Below are positions 24,237 through 38,100 of a stretch of 64,000 nt of DNA, in pieces. Position numbers and translations under genes: made by a program. Within the stretch, counting starts at the first letter, position 1; each line of letters starts with the position of its first letter. Source of the DNA: Tubulanus polymorphus (taxonomy: Eukaryota; Nemertea; Palaeonemertea; Tubulaniformes; Tubulanidae); NCBI RefSeq assembly GCF_964204645.1, contig NC_134031.1, positions 17,977,307-18,041,306 of the forward strand, given 5' to 3'. Under the pieces are notes generated by a model. It had not been told where the DNA came from and made no database searches. It was given only the letters and a program-made list of their open reading frames with translations.

Positions 24237-27200
24237 ATTCGAAATCTAAAATTGAAAGTATCAATGAAAAGCTCGTTTGAAAAGTGCGTTTTAGAAAAGG
24301 CCTACGGTTGTTCATTTATCAGTTGTGGAAATGACTTCATCCGCGGTGGTTTTTCGCGACGTACGTGTTTCAGCAGCTAGTCCTACTTCTTATTGATGAC
24401 GGAGCAGGGATAACGAGAACGTCGAACGCATTAATCATTGGCCATCAGGAACCCGAGGGTATCACGAGGGGATCACGGCGGCGGCGGTGAATCAATCGCG
24501 ATGATGATAGTTTGTTATTCTCGTCTCCATAGTGAAAACACGTCACGGCCCACTCGCTCGCTCGCTTGCTACGTCGGTTTTTTCTAACCTATATCTTCTG
24601 CTACACGTGTAAAAAATGAGCTGATCGATCAAATTTTCATGGCTTGAAAGTTGAAATAAATTACTGTCGGCAGCACTGATATCAGAAAAGTCTTTATTCC
24701 ATAGTTTCCCTGTGAAAAGATCCGTCAATTATCTTATCTGAACTCAAAATCAATTTTCTTTGATGACTCGGTGCTTGCTGCTTTCATGTATGCTTGTCTT
24801 GAGATGATTGGTCCCAATCGAAATCTAGAACTAAGAGATGTAAACGTCATTTCACAGTTTGATCATGTATGGAGATCATATTTCTGTAGGAGATAAAATT
24901 CAATTGATTTTCATTACCAATTTCCTCGAGCAAATCATCATATCTTATGGCATAACAGTGAAACTGCTAGTTCTGTGACTTCTTCAATGCAAGTATACAA
25001 GTCTGGTCTTAAGACTGTCTGTAGGGCATGTTTATAGAACCAAATAATACATAAGCTTAGGCTCATATTTAGATCTAATCTGCAAGGGCGAATCTAGAAA
25101 TCTTTGAACGGGTAGACCTGAATATTGGAATGGGCACTAAATTTGAAAACGGCAGATATGCCGATGTGAAGGCTGCAGTGGAGGGGGGGTACCTGTGGCA
25201 CTCTAGTTTATCGGGTCCACCCTTCTAAATCCACCTTCATCTGTCCTGCAAACTGTTGGTTGACATGTCCAGTCGCAATTGCTCTGGTTCTAAATAAATA
25301 TGTATTCAAATAAAAGTCGGATATCTGTCAGTTCCCAAAACAAACATTACATTTTATACTGAATTATACATAGTAATCACCAAATACTTTTGCAAACCAA
25401 TATTGATAATTCATGCACACGCAGGGATTTATAGGCTATATTTGTTTTGATCGAGTAAATATTTGAAATTATGCCGGCTCTCATACTATCCATGGTTCTG
25501 TTCCATGCTTACAGAGATCGCCGATATATAGAGAGGCCTATTGAACAAATCCCTATGTCACTCATTCTATCCGAACAATGCTTCAAAAATCTCATCTAAG
25601 TACCGCAGTTTATTAATTGATGAATTATTTAGCAATGTAGGAATGATAGTTATTTGTAGCAAGAGTAAGTATATTTGTTATTGAATAGCTGTAGGCTGCA
25701 GTAGCTTGTTGATGATACCTCACTCTGGGCAGAATATGATTGATTGAAAAAATGAGTCATATTTTTAATAAATCAAATAAGGAATTATTATTATTACTTT
25801 TATCATGAATTGATAGAAACTTGATGAAAAACTGCAAGAATGTGGGAATTGTTTAGGAAATTTTTGAGTACTGGACACTACTTCAAAAAACAAAAAACCT
25901 GAATTCAGGGTTCCTGCGGTCAATGAATATCCTTGAAAGCAATGGAATTTAAGGATTGTTTTCCAGATCATTGAAAGTCGGAGAATTTATTCAGCTCTTT
26001 AGCCCTTGAGTCAGTGAATATCGTGGAATTTTTGGTGTAATGATATTTTCATATTTTCTGGTGCTCTGATGGAACTTATGTGCGAGTTGACAATCCCTAG
26101 CGAGCTGGAAAGTCATTGAATTTTGTAGCTAAGTGTCTTGGAAATAACGTGTAAAATTGAGAAGAAAAATCATGGAAAGTCATGGAATTTGGTGATATGT
26201 TTTCAAGGGCTTCAATTAGAGAGCCTTGGGTAGTAAATAGAATAGGTGGCTTATTTGAGAAACAAAATAGATCATCTCGGATTAGAATATTGTCTCGGGG
26301 CTCGGATAAATGGAAAAATGTCACGACCCCCGATATCCGGTTAAAACCGTAATATCCCGCTGAATATGTTGATCATAAACAATCGGAGGTTACCATGGTT
26401 ATCGACGATGTTGTGTTTATCGTGCGACCTGCGGGCGACCGTCTCGGAGCCTGTGAATTAATACAACGCAGTTGAAATGAATAATGCATCAAGTGTCGAT
26501 TCTAAAAAAAATACAACTTGTTGCTAGAAGCAATTAGACCATGCGTTGTTGCTATTAGCATGAATTTCCTCTCCGCAAAATAATCAATTGTTCTACGGCG
26601 TGATACACAACGGTTGTACGTATCTAGTTCTATTGAAATAAAAATGCGAGATGAATTTTCTATTCATTTACCACTTTGTGATCGTGTAAAATTAGAATTG
26701 ACTCTACAAATATATATTGTTTTTATTTGTTAAGCTATAAAACCGGTTAGTCAAGTCTATTATTAGATGAAAGTTTCTAGTATCAATTATTCTTATTAAT
26801 AAAAGGTCTAGATTATTTTGGTACTATTTGTCAGTTGTTTATCTAATTTCAATACTAGGTATGGGTATTATTGTATGCAGTCTAGAAATAGATACGTATT
26901 CTGTTTTTTTTTCACTGGTATTAGACGTACGTGAATTACAATGATTAGTACAGGAATGAATGATTGATTGTGTTACGGTGGCAGATCTGCTGAAAATACC
27001 ATTAATCAAATTAATCGTGAAAAAAATAACTTGGTTGTATTGCGGGGCATTGAAATAGGTTCGCGACAAAGAAACAGCGCAAACAAATTCTTTTATTGAA
27101 TAGGTCTATGACGAGTCGATGGATAGGTATATTACGAATAGATGGTCTGTAGTAACAGAGATGGTGCTTCTTTAGCCTTACTCAGCAGATTGAGGCTTTC

Positions 27201-27822
27201 ATAATCTAATGATGATAATCTTCAAGTCCGGCGTCCTTGTTTCCAAAATCTGGAAACGATGTTGTTTCTAATGAGCCTGTAGTGAGATATTGGCTGTAGA
27301 TTGGAGCAATGTTTGGGTGTGGCTAGATTTCTCCATAAATCAATAGCAGGCGTTTTTTCCGATTTTGCGCAAATACAGAAAAATTCCTGACATTTTTTTC
27401 ATTTGAAGTCATTCATTCCGGAAAGTGGTTTTGAAAAAAACGAGATCAGATTCAAAAACTTCGTAATTTTGCCTCTCTTCAACTGTAGTTATGTCCCAGA
27501 ATATACAATTAAGCCTTGCCAAACTTGGGCACGAGTTTTAAGGATTGGAAAATATGTTAGGTATGTCGGTAAATGATTTCGTTTTTGTCAGAGTTCGATG
27601 TCCGATTAAGCGATGTTTGCTGCGCTTTTATTTGCTTTTTCTAGTTGTACGTTATTCAAATAATTGCGTATATGATTCTAGTAGCTGTGAAAACGTATGC
27701 AAATTATTAAAAAAAAAACCGCGTTAGATCATGACACGTGGGTAGGAGAACTGAGACCCTCAAGTGTTGAAACAATCTATTTATTGATTGTGCATTAATG
27801 ACGCGCACTTCATTTTCGTCGC

Positions 27823-28190
27823 GAAGCTGCAGTGGATCCTTATACTGCACAGAACTATTGCAGTCAAGCCGCAGCATCAACTGCGTTCGCTTCCTATCAG
27901 GATTTTAGACTAAAAATTTAAACTTTTTCATTTGTGTTCGGCGAGGAGCTATTTTGGCACATTCTCAATAGATAATGGGAAGTTATATCATATTTTCATG
28001 TTTGAAGCTGCAGTGCATCATTCTACCGTATGGAACTAATCCAGTCATGCCACAGCGTCAACTGCATTCATTTCCTACCGGGATTTTCGACTAGTAATTT
28101 AAAACTTTTTCATTGGTGTTCTGCAAGGAGGTATATTTGGCACATTCTCGATCGGTAACAGGAACTTGTGTCTTATGTTCGAATACTTTA
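27823..28190. repeat. 181-bp diverged tandem duplication
   Basis: GAAGCTGCAGTG starts both units (27823 and 28004), and each continues through GTCAACTGC-like, GGATTTT, TTTAAACTTTTTCATT and TTGGCACATTCTC blocks in the same order. The copies differ at many sites, so the duplication is not recent. Confidence 0.8.
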
Positions 28191-28209
28191 AGTTTACGGT
28201 AGAATTGTG

Positions 28210-28309
<100 letters not shown>

Positions 28310-29178
28310 AAATCCAATAAGAGGAGCACGTATTTTGAAAAGTTATCGATTCATTCATATCACAAGCCTCGACTGTTAAATCTTTAACTTGGATTTGCTC
28401 CGTGTCCTATTGACTTTCTTTGAAATTGTATTAATTTTGAAGATGCGGAAGGAATATCTCTAACCTAAACTGCGCTGAACTGAGGATTTAATAGTTTCGC
28501 AGGAATTATTTATTTTCGTGAAATTCGCGTCGTTGATCGGAGGGCTATTTATAGGATTTCAGCGAGTTTTATTAATGGGGAAATCGGTGCATTGAAAGCT
28601 TTATAATGGAGATTCCGTAATGCAAAATAGATCCATTCATTTTAAAGACAGATTATCAAACAGGTTCCATTTTTCTATGATCGGAAGTATTTCAGCGAAG
28701 GCATTCTTCAAAGTGTGTTTTGAGTCGGTTGGTGAGCGTTAATGAATTCGTCTAATTCGCTTGGATTATTAGTTTATTAGTGATGAGGTTATTGCATGTG
28801 TTAGAGGATGACTGAGAGAGGAGTAAATTTTTTGTTGCGATAAAAAGCCTTCTGTGAACAGTGAACAATTGCTATTGACTATTTTTGTGGAGGCTATTTG
28901 TCTCAGCTTGGAGTGTTGTATATAGGCTATTCAGGAGTATTAAGCAGGTGAAACTTATCAACTTAAGTCAGTTATGATATAATCAGTACCGAATGATTGA
29001 TTGAATGGAGACATTAATAGTTTATCGGCATAACATTTTTGATTAATAATCTGAGGTTGACCTAGCTTTACGCAATGATATTTTAAAGCAAAGTGGTGTC
29101 TTTTTCCAAGTGTTTGAGTATTGGAAAGAATGTAGCATTCATCTCTTAAATGTATCCATATCATGATTTTTTGACACC

Positions 29179-32100
29179 ATGGGAAACAATTGCAGCAGCG
29201 CGCAAAATACAGTTATAACCGAGAATAAACCATTCGATAAGGGACCGAACCCGGCGGACGATTCCGGAAATACTCCGTCTGAAACGAACACTACTGAAAA
29301 CGTTCGAGAGGTTTCCGACGATATTGAGAAAAAGGACGAAGGTATTGAGGCTGAGTCGGAAGAAGAAAGTGAAGAGGAAATAACCGATGACGAGGATACC
29401 GATGATCGGGTGAAAAATAAAGCTGTGCGGGAAAAAGAATCGCCAGAAAAAGTGACGTCTAAAACGAAGACCGAACCTAAAAGCGAAAGTAATGAACTCG
29501 ATGTCAATGCGAATAAAGTTGACACGAATTCACCGAGGAGGAGGAGAATACCTAGTAAAGGAATCATTAAAAGTGTTAATCGTAAAAGCGCGATGGATAT
29601 ATTGATAGCTCAGATGAACGATGATAATCCGGGAACGCTGGAAAATGGAGAACTACGAGATAACCGCGGCAGTCCGAGTGGAAGCTCGGCTGGAAATGGC
29701 GTCAAAAAACATAAATCGTTGTCCTGGTCTCTGAACGAAAACGGTTTAACCAAAGACGAGCCGATAGCCGAGAAAATGCGTCCGGGAATTCTGAAATACC
29801 TCGACAGCCATCGACTGTTGAAGAACGAACATCGTTTATACGAACATCGCACGAATAAAAGCGTTAAACGAGTTCACGTTCCGTTCTGTATCGCGTTACA
29901 ATCCATCGACGATATTCCGAATCCTGTTTTTCTGGTCGAATCGGTCGGTAGAGGTGTTACAGTATGTATCCCGTTTAGAATTTAGGGCCGAATTTCAGGT
30001 TTCAGTAGTTAGTCGACTATTTGCGAATTAATCGATTGAATGTGGTCGCTGTAGTTCAGACCTAGTTCCAAAATGGCCGAAACTGTGAAATGTGTAAGAC
30101 CAAGCCATAATGCATTCGATTATAACAGGGTCCCTACGATTCCTTTATTCCTTAAAAAACTCCTAAATGGAAAACTCTTAAAAGGTGCTTGAAGCTCCTT
30201 TAATTTGAGCAAAATGCCTGAAACTTCTTTAAAACTCCTTGAATTTTGAGAAATAGGCAATAAGAAATTTTGTCCAGTTTTCAGACGTAGTTTACTGTAC
30301 AACTACAATACATTTCGGACCAGGATTTTTTAAACCAAATTAGGCGGTTATCAAATTAGAATTTGAGTTTAGTAGTGGAATGACTGATCTGTAGGGACTG
30401 TGTATTAGCTCCGACCACTATAGTCGACTAACTACGAAATCTGAAGTTTGCCCAGATGCGTAACTTATGGGTCAATATCATCCTACTTCAGAATAAATTC
30501 TAAAACATGACTGGTAGTTTTCATGGTCAAATGTTTTTTGTGCCTTTCTATTTTACAGGTGATATTTCAGGTTTTCACAGTATTTCATATCTTTCTCGAG
30601 CTTAGATTATTGCATGTATATTTTCAGGAGGACATCGGTAAATGCTTGTTTCAGTTGCGAGTCAGCCTGTTCGATATAACATACAGTCAGTTCTTCGGAA
30701 GAACGTGGAATGGACCGTGGCTGAAGGCGAAAGCATCGAATTCCGCTGAAGGCCGACCTAAACTGAACTATAATCAGGTAAAAGCATAGTAGACTGATCA
30801 CACTCCGAAGATAAAAACCCAATAAATAAAGATATAAAGGTTTCAAGAATCAAAAATTATCTAATCAAAAATTGAAATGAGACGAAAGTTTTGATTAAAT
30901 AAATTCTTGCTTTTAAAAATTTCAAATCTGTATAGACCTATTGTGGGTTTATATCTTATTAGGTTGATGCATATCGAAAAGAAAGAAAACAAAAATACAA
31001 TCAACGCTGGCTTATTATTTTTCAATTCTATGAGTGAAACAGATCTAATTTACCGAGAATAATTACGTGTGTAACCTGCAGACATGACCAAATCAATTGC
31101 ATGGCTTATTTCTGCGTGATGAGAAAATAGAGAGCTGATTAATTCATCTGGTGCATTTAGTACGCACATAGTAATCAATATTCCCCATACAGATATGTTT
31201 TCATTAACCAAGAAGATCGCGTGCCATTAGGGTCCCTACGACTCCTCAATTCCTTGAAAACTCCTTCAAAATGGAAAATGCTTTTGAAGGTGCTTGAATC
31301 TCCTTTGATTTGTGCAAAATTTCTTTAAAACTTTTTCTTTGAGAAAAGGCAATTAGAAATTTTAGAAGTTTTACAGTTTATACACTACACCTATTTTGGT
31401 ACAGTGATTGGGATATGAAAGTTATGCAGACACTTCCTTGTAATTTGAAATTTTCTCCTTTAAAACTCCTTGAAAACTCCTTATAACCAGGAATGATTGA
31501 TCTGTAGGGACCCTGAATTAAACGAAAGCCACTCAAAGTAATATGATATAAAATCTTCATTGCAGAATATCTATCTACACACATCAATAAACGATGATAC
31601 GTTACTGTTAGTAGTAGAACTGATAGCTGCTGTAACTCGCGACGATGGAAGCAAAGATATCACGTCTTGTGGCTGGAGTTTCTTCCGTCCGTTTCGTTAC
31701 GAGGGCGACATGGTCGACCTGTCCAGTGCCTCGACCGCCCCCGCTCAGAAGTAAGTACCGGGTAGCTCACAAATCTGTTTCTCTTTTAATGAGAAAACTA
31801 ACTTGAAGTTTGTTGACACCTTGAAAAATAACACATATTGCTCAATATTGTTGACAATAAATATAATTTATCAAAAATGAAATTTTGAGTTATGAAATAT
31901 ATTTCATCGCAAAATAAACGCCAAAAGTCTCTATCGTAATTGTTATTTTGAAACGCCAATATTGATGACGTTATTGCATATCGACTCACGCAGAACCCCT
32001 TAAATAATGCAGGTATCAATGTTTATAAACATTACTGTAACGGTTTTTACGGCGTCAACAATGTTCCATATATCTCATCAGTTTAAGCAGGGTTTTTGAA

Positions 32101-35100
32101 CGTATCGTATTTTAACGTTTTATTTCTGTTTTATCAGAATGGAAGTACTTCACGGATCACCGCGTGCCTTATTATACATGGACGAGCCGCTCGAGTCGAA
32201 TATGGCTCTATTCCCGATATCCGGCTGTAACGTCAATTACACGATTCGTACTCACAAAAATCTCTCCAAAATCAATCATCTCGTGCCGGAAAACGTGATA
32301 CTCGGCGCTAAGGATATCGTGCCCGGTTTATTGGAGGGCCAGCTTGATCCTAATCATCCAGAAATAAGTAAGTTTTATGCGTGTGATTTAGTTTAAAATC
32401 CATGTAACCAACCTTTGGTGTCCCAGAAATCCTTCACCCAGTCCAGCGGTTGTATCCACATTAATCCAGAGCTGCCAAGTTCCTGATATTCAGTATTTGT
32501 TACTATTTTATAACGAGAAATACTGATTTGATTTATTCGATGTACAGAGATATGAAAGATGTAACTGAGGGTCTTACTGTTGATTACTGATTGATTTGAA
32601 CATTTTCTTTCATATTTCAATAAAATGTTACTGAAAAAAATTCAATTTGTTACTGATAGTACTTTCTCAAAGTTTGGCAGCCCTGGTGATCTACATTGCT
32701 CTACAATCCTAGTGGTACATCAGACACTAAGGTTCTTGGTGTCCTGTAAAATCCACGGTGCTTCGAACCAGAAAGAACTAGTGAATTTCAACCTACGATT
32801 TACTATTTGAATTACTAACTTTTACAGCTCCGGATTCGTTCAAAAAGCCGCGATTGCAAAAAACGACTCCGTGTTTCATTGAGAAACTGCACTTGAATCT
32901 GCCGCCGAGTGTCGAGAAGTTCGAAGAGGAATTGTGCATATTGTTGAACGAGGATAGAATGAACAGAGATAATAAAGTGGCAGACGGAACAAACGTTGAG
33001 GTCACTGAAAGACGATTACAGGTAATCATGATGATGATTAATCCTAAAAATCACCAAATTATTTTTGCGCAAGTGTTTGGCCGCCGCTGTCTAGATATTT
33101 AGATGTCTTAAATCATTCATGGCACCAGGGCCCACTTAAACAACTTGAGTTCTAAAAGACAGCTCTTAGGTTCTTAGATCAGCTTTAGAACTAAGAATTG
33201 ATGGTCTTGACTGAACCCAGGGCAAGTATCACCTTTAACCTTGGGGCTAACTTAATTCATTTTCGATTGAGTCGACCCCTGGGTTAAAGGTAATACTAGT
33301 CTATAAAACTGGGCCATGGAGTCTGAACAACTTAACTTTTGCAAACTATAATCTATAATTTATGGAGTTCTATGGGTTAAATTCAAAACTTTCTGTTACA
33401 CTGAACTCTGTGTGAACTCAATTTTTGATCGCGACTGCTTTGTAAAAATTGGAGTTATATCTGGAGCATTCAATGTCGATGTCTTTTTCCAGATCGGAGT
33501 ACACAATGGTTGGGGCTACGTGGAAAAGCCGGAGGTCGTTCATCTCGCTACTGATAAATTCGTGAGCCGTCGCGCGTCGTCACTAGGTTCGCTCAGACGC
33601 GGCCATCAACGAACATCTTCAGCCGGTTCGAGGTTCGCTACTGATCTATTGCTATTTCTATCGGTTCTGGAAATAAATTGGATGAAAAATGAATGAAATT
33701 TTCTGGTTTGTTACAGTCGAGAAGCGGGTGTGGGAAGCGGTCTCGTTCTGAAGAATCGCGTCGAATTAGATAACCTGGTCGAAGACCCGTTGTGTACGAT
33801 TGTATTCATTCTCGAATACGTCATAGCTGAACCTCTGAACAAAGAGGAGAGAAAGGTAAAAAGAAAACTAGGTATCCGTGTATATAAACATTACTTCTTT
33901 TACTGTTTCACAAAAGATTTACTAATCTTGAAATGTAGAATTGAGAACCTGAGAAATGAGAAACTATTTTTGTAGATGTCGATGGTGCGATCACAGTCAG
34001 TAACTATAGCAGTGCGCTGGGTAGCATGGGCACCGTTCAGCACCGGCGATCAAAATCCTGAAATAAACCTCGTATTACAAGGCGGGCCGTCTGCTGTGCC
34101 CGATGCTTGTTTCATCTACAAAAACCCAACGGCGGATATATCCGTCGAGAACCACGACGAAACAGCTGCCAAAATCAGTCCAGGAACGTTATCTTTTACA
34201 TTCATAAATCAGAAAAGGGTAAGAGATTCTTAACGGAAAAACATACCGCAGATTAACTTCAAATTAGTGTTTTTGAGACTACTGGGCCCAGTTCCATAGT
34301 CATGGCTTAGACTTAAGACCAATTTAAGACCATCTTAGTTCTATAACTAATCTCATAACTTAAGACCTGTCTTAAAATTTAAGACCATTTTTGGACTTAA
34401 GTCTCAACTGAGGAACCTGACTATGATTTGGTCAATTACAGACAAGTTCGCTGATCACTCCAGACAGTTTAATGCCTCCAGAATCATCGGTTATCCAACG
34501 TTCGCCGTCCATAGAGTCATTCGATCGCGATCTACAGGAGACACCGCGAGGAAAACCGCCCGTACCCCCGCAACGAGATTCCAGGTATTTAATCTATGCA
34601 AACTAATCTAAATTATTGAATGAAAGATGATTTCAAGTTTTCAGCAGCCGCAAATAGAAAGATGTAAAAAATTACGATATGTTTTAACTTTGATACGTGC
34701 TAACGTACCGGTACATACCGGTTATTATATTAAATAACGAATATGGCTTCACTGTTTAACGCATCAATAGTAGGAATAAACTTAAGTTTATACCGCCTGA
34801 CACTAGTGGTGGAAGCGTAAAATTTCACAATCAGTGAGTATTTGAAACGATGGAAGATAGCAAGCGTTATGTCGCTTTTTGTGCTTCCACAAATACACGG
34901 GTGTATAACTCAGCAATATTCAAAGTTAGTTAGATTGTTCTAAATGTCTATCTACTATGGAAATGAGAAGTTTTACGATAAGAAATCGTCTCTAAATCTA
35001 TTTATTGAATTTATCGTACTGAGTGCGATGGTAAATGTTATCATTTTTACAAACCCGGCTAGTTGATTCTATCCGCCTAATGATGGGTACGTCGGTACTA

Positions 35101-38100
35101 GTACCCGCTACGATGGTTACTAGTACTGGTATTTAGCCAAAAAGTCAAAATTCATATTGTAGAACTTATATTTCATAACATATTTTTCACGTACAACTTT
35201 TCTTTCATATACCATCTGACTATGGCTTGTAGTGTCATCTTTTCTCCTGTATGATTTACATACACACATAATTCACGGGTTCAAATACTTTCCAAATCTT
35301 TCATTCAAATCAATGAATAACTTTCAGAGTTAAATTCTTTTCAATTCGATCGGCTATTTTCCATCGAAATTTGACTGGTAACAGTATTTCAACCTGGCTC
35401 GATGATTTCAGTTTATGAATTTTGTTTTTAACGCTGCTAATTTTCAGTAGACACCATGCCGTGTATCACCACCCTGCGACTCCTATGAGTATGTACAGTA
35501 GTGGATACCAATTCTCAGCTCGTGGTTCCCCCAGGGATTACTCGTTCCCGTAAGCCACTTCAAACGCTTTCTGCTTGGTGTGTGCGTAATGTGTAGATGT
35601 ATGAGCACCTGTCCTTTGTATTTAATGAACATTATGGTCTTCTATTTTACCAGCTTAAAATATCCATATTGAAGTATTTCTGAATTTGTTGTCACAGATT
35701 TATCAAATATTTAACTCGAAAATCAATCAATCTGTAGCCTGGAAACCAGCCCATAACAGTAACTCCTGTGAAATGGTGAACACATGATGATGTTAAAAGA
35801 CTCGAGATAAATGAGGGTATCTGGGTAACAATTGCGACCCACCAGGATAGTTGAGGGGGTCGAGGCTGCAGAGTGATGCCTACATGAGTTACATTTGAAC
35901 TCTGTGTTACTGACTCCATTCATAGTTACCCTGCAAGCTCAAATTATTACTTGATTATTTTCAACAACTCATGTCAATTATCGAGTGACTGTAACACAAA
36001 CAGTTATGTAACAGTACTGACCACCGCATGTGATTACTAATGAGGTGTGAAATACAGTTTACTCCAACGCATACAGATTGTATCATATAGCTTTCAAACA
36101 TACAGTATTTCGATATGAATATGGATTCACGGCTTGCACAATGGCTTGAGAACACTTACATTTCATCTTCATCTAATAGCTCGTGCACATTTAGGTAGGC
36201 GCCGAATATTCACTAAAATGCTTGTTAGCGTCATATCTAACAAGCTTCCATCTCATTCATTCATTCATTCATTCATTCATTCATTCATTCATTCATTCAC
36301 ACTATGCACCTTTTAATCTACAATTCGCAGAAATATTTCTGTTTCGAAATTTTACGATTCGATGAACATAGAGTAGTGTGCACAACCGCTTCGCTGTTCT
36401 AACTATTGAAATAATATTCGTCCACAGAATGGAGACACCGATTAGTCCTATGCCATACCAACAGATGGCGCAGAGCCCGCAGTCGATGATGATGATGCAG
36501 TCGCCGAATATGATGATGCCACCTACTGGCCAAATGTGGATGCAAGGTTACCCCTATCCTTTCCCAGCAGGGCCGGCAGGGTATCCTCCTTATATGGGTT
36601 TTGATGTGAGTACATATCAAGGGGTACATTGGACAATTTTTACAGCTGTAATAAGAAATTATTTTCAGGGTTTTTGATACAGACATCCCACACGTGAAAC
36701 GATGAAAGCCTGAAAATTGTCCAAATGTATCGTTTTATTTTTTTGCATGTTTTGCTTAAAAGACTATATTGTTTTTCTATGATAGAGATTATTCACAATA
36801 CGAAGGTTTAATGCAGACTCAATTGACCCCTCGTCCGCAGACCCCAAATATGGTGTTTACACCGGGCCAGATGTGGCCCCCCTACCCGTACGGACCTATG
36901 GGTCACCCGTATACATATTTTCTCGATGTAAGTGCCGATTTTGGTATCTTATCTAGTGCGCCTTGAATATTAACCGCGCCATCTTAGAATTTAAAGGTAA
37001 CCGATCGAACACACGAGATATATCGAAAATCTCTCCGTGCACCAGCTTAAAGCTCACAACTACCCAGCTAGACCAGCATCCTCTCCTGTAGATATGGATA
37101 GTTCTCCTAGTTATAGATTTGATGCAGATACTACTGATGTTTTGAAATGTTGCCTCCAAAGTTGATGAATGATGTGAATTATTTTTATTTTCTTTCAGAA
37201 TTCAGGGAGATACGGTGACCTGCAAGAACTGCCATTTAACCCGACGCATACTCCCATAATATCTGCCAGTCCTTTTAGGCAAACGTTAGTATCCTTAAAA
37301 TGTCAATGACTCAATCTGAAGGCTTTAGTCATTTGAAGCTAAACTAGTGTATATTCTATCGATTTATAGCACAGGGTCTTGTAGGGTCTTGTCAATAGCC
37401 CAGGTACTTTACCAGGACTATTGGATGATCTAAACTCCTATTCACCCCCAAACTTTAAATACAAGCCTTTGTGATTCACAGTACCAGTGTACCAGATGTA
37501 TCCCAATAATATTTGAGACCAAATCGTATATTTTCAGTGGAACTGGTCTATCGCGTGCTGCGTACGCACGTTTATACAGTGTTGGGTTTCCACCGATATT
37601 AGATCGTAGTGGTGAACCACCGGACGTCATCGACCCTTCAGATGCAACTCAGTTCTTACCGGTTAAAGAAGAAATGGATCCTTTACAAAGCAATGAAGTC
37701 ACTTTACAGTTTCTTGCTTATTCAAGGTTGGTATTATTTGAATCTTTATGATGATGAAGTGCAGCATTTCCTGAACGACGAAATTAAGTTTCTTGCTTAA
37801 CGTCATATTTTCAACGATTGAGATGCATTTTTTTTTTTAGGATGATGACTATTGATGCAGCTGGTCCTGCTCAACATGCAAGTACTGTATTCTTCACCTT
37901 CCAGTTTTACAGATTCCCAGCAGTAACAACTGAAAGGTAATCGATAATTCTCGAAATACATTTCGTAATCCTTGTTGAACATTGTTTTGTAACTAGTTTT
38001 CTCTGAACCGATGATCAGGTTGATGTTGGGAGATCCTGAAGGTGATTTGAGTTCCGATCCGAAGTCGATGCCTTGCGTTCTGAAACGACTCGACAAAGAC

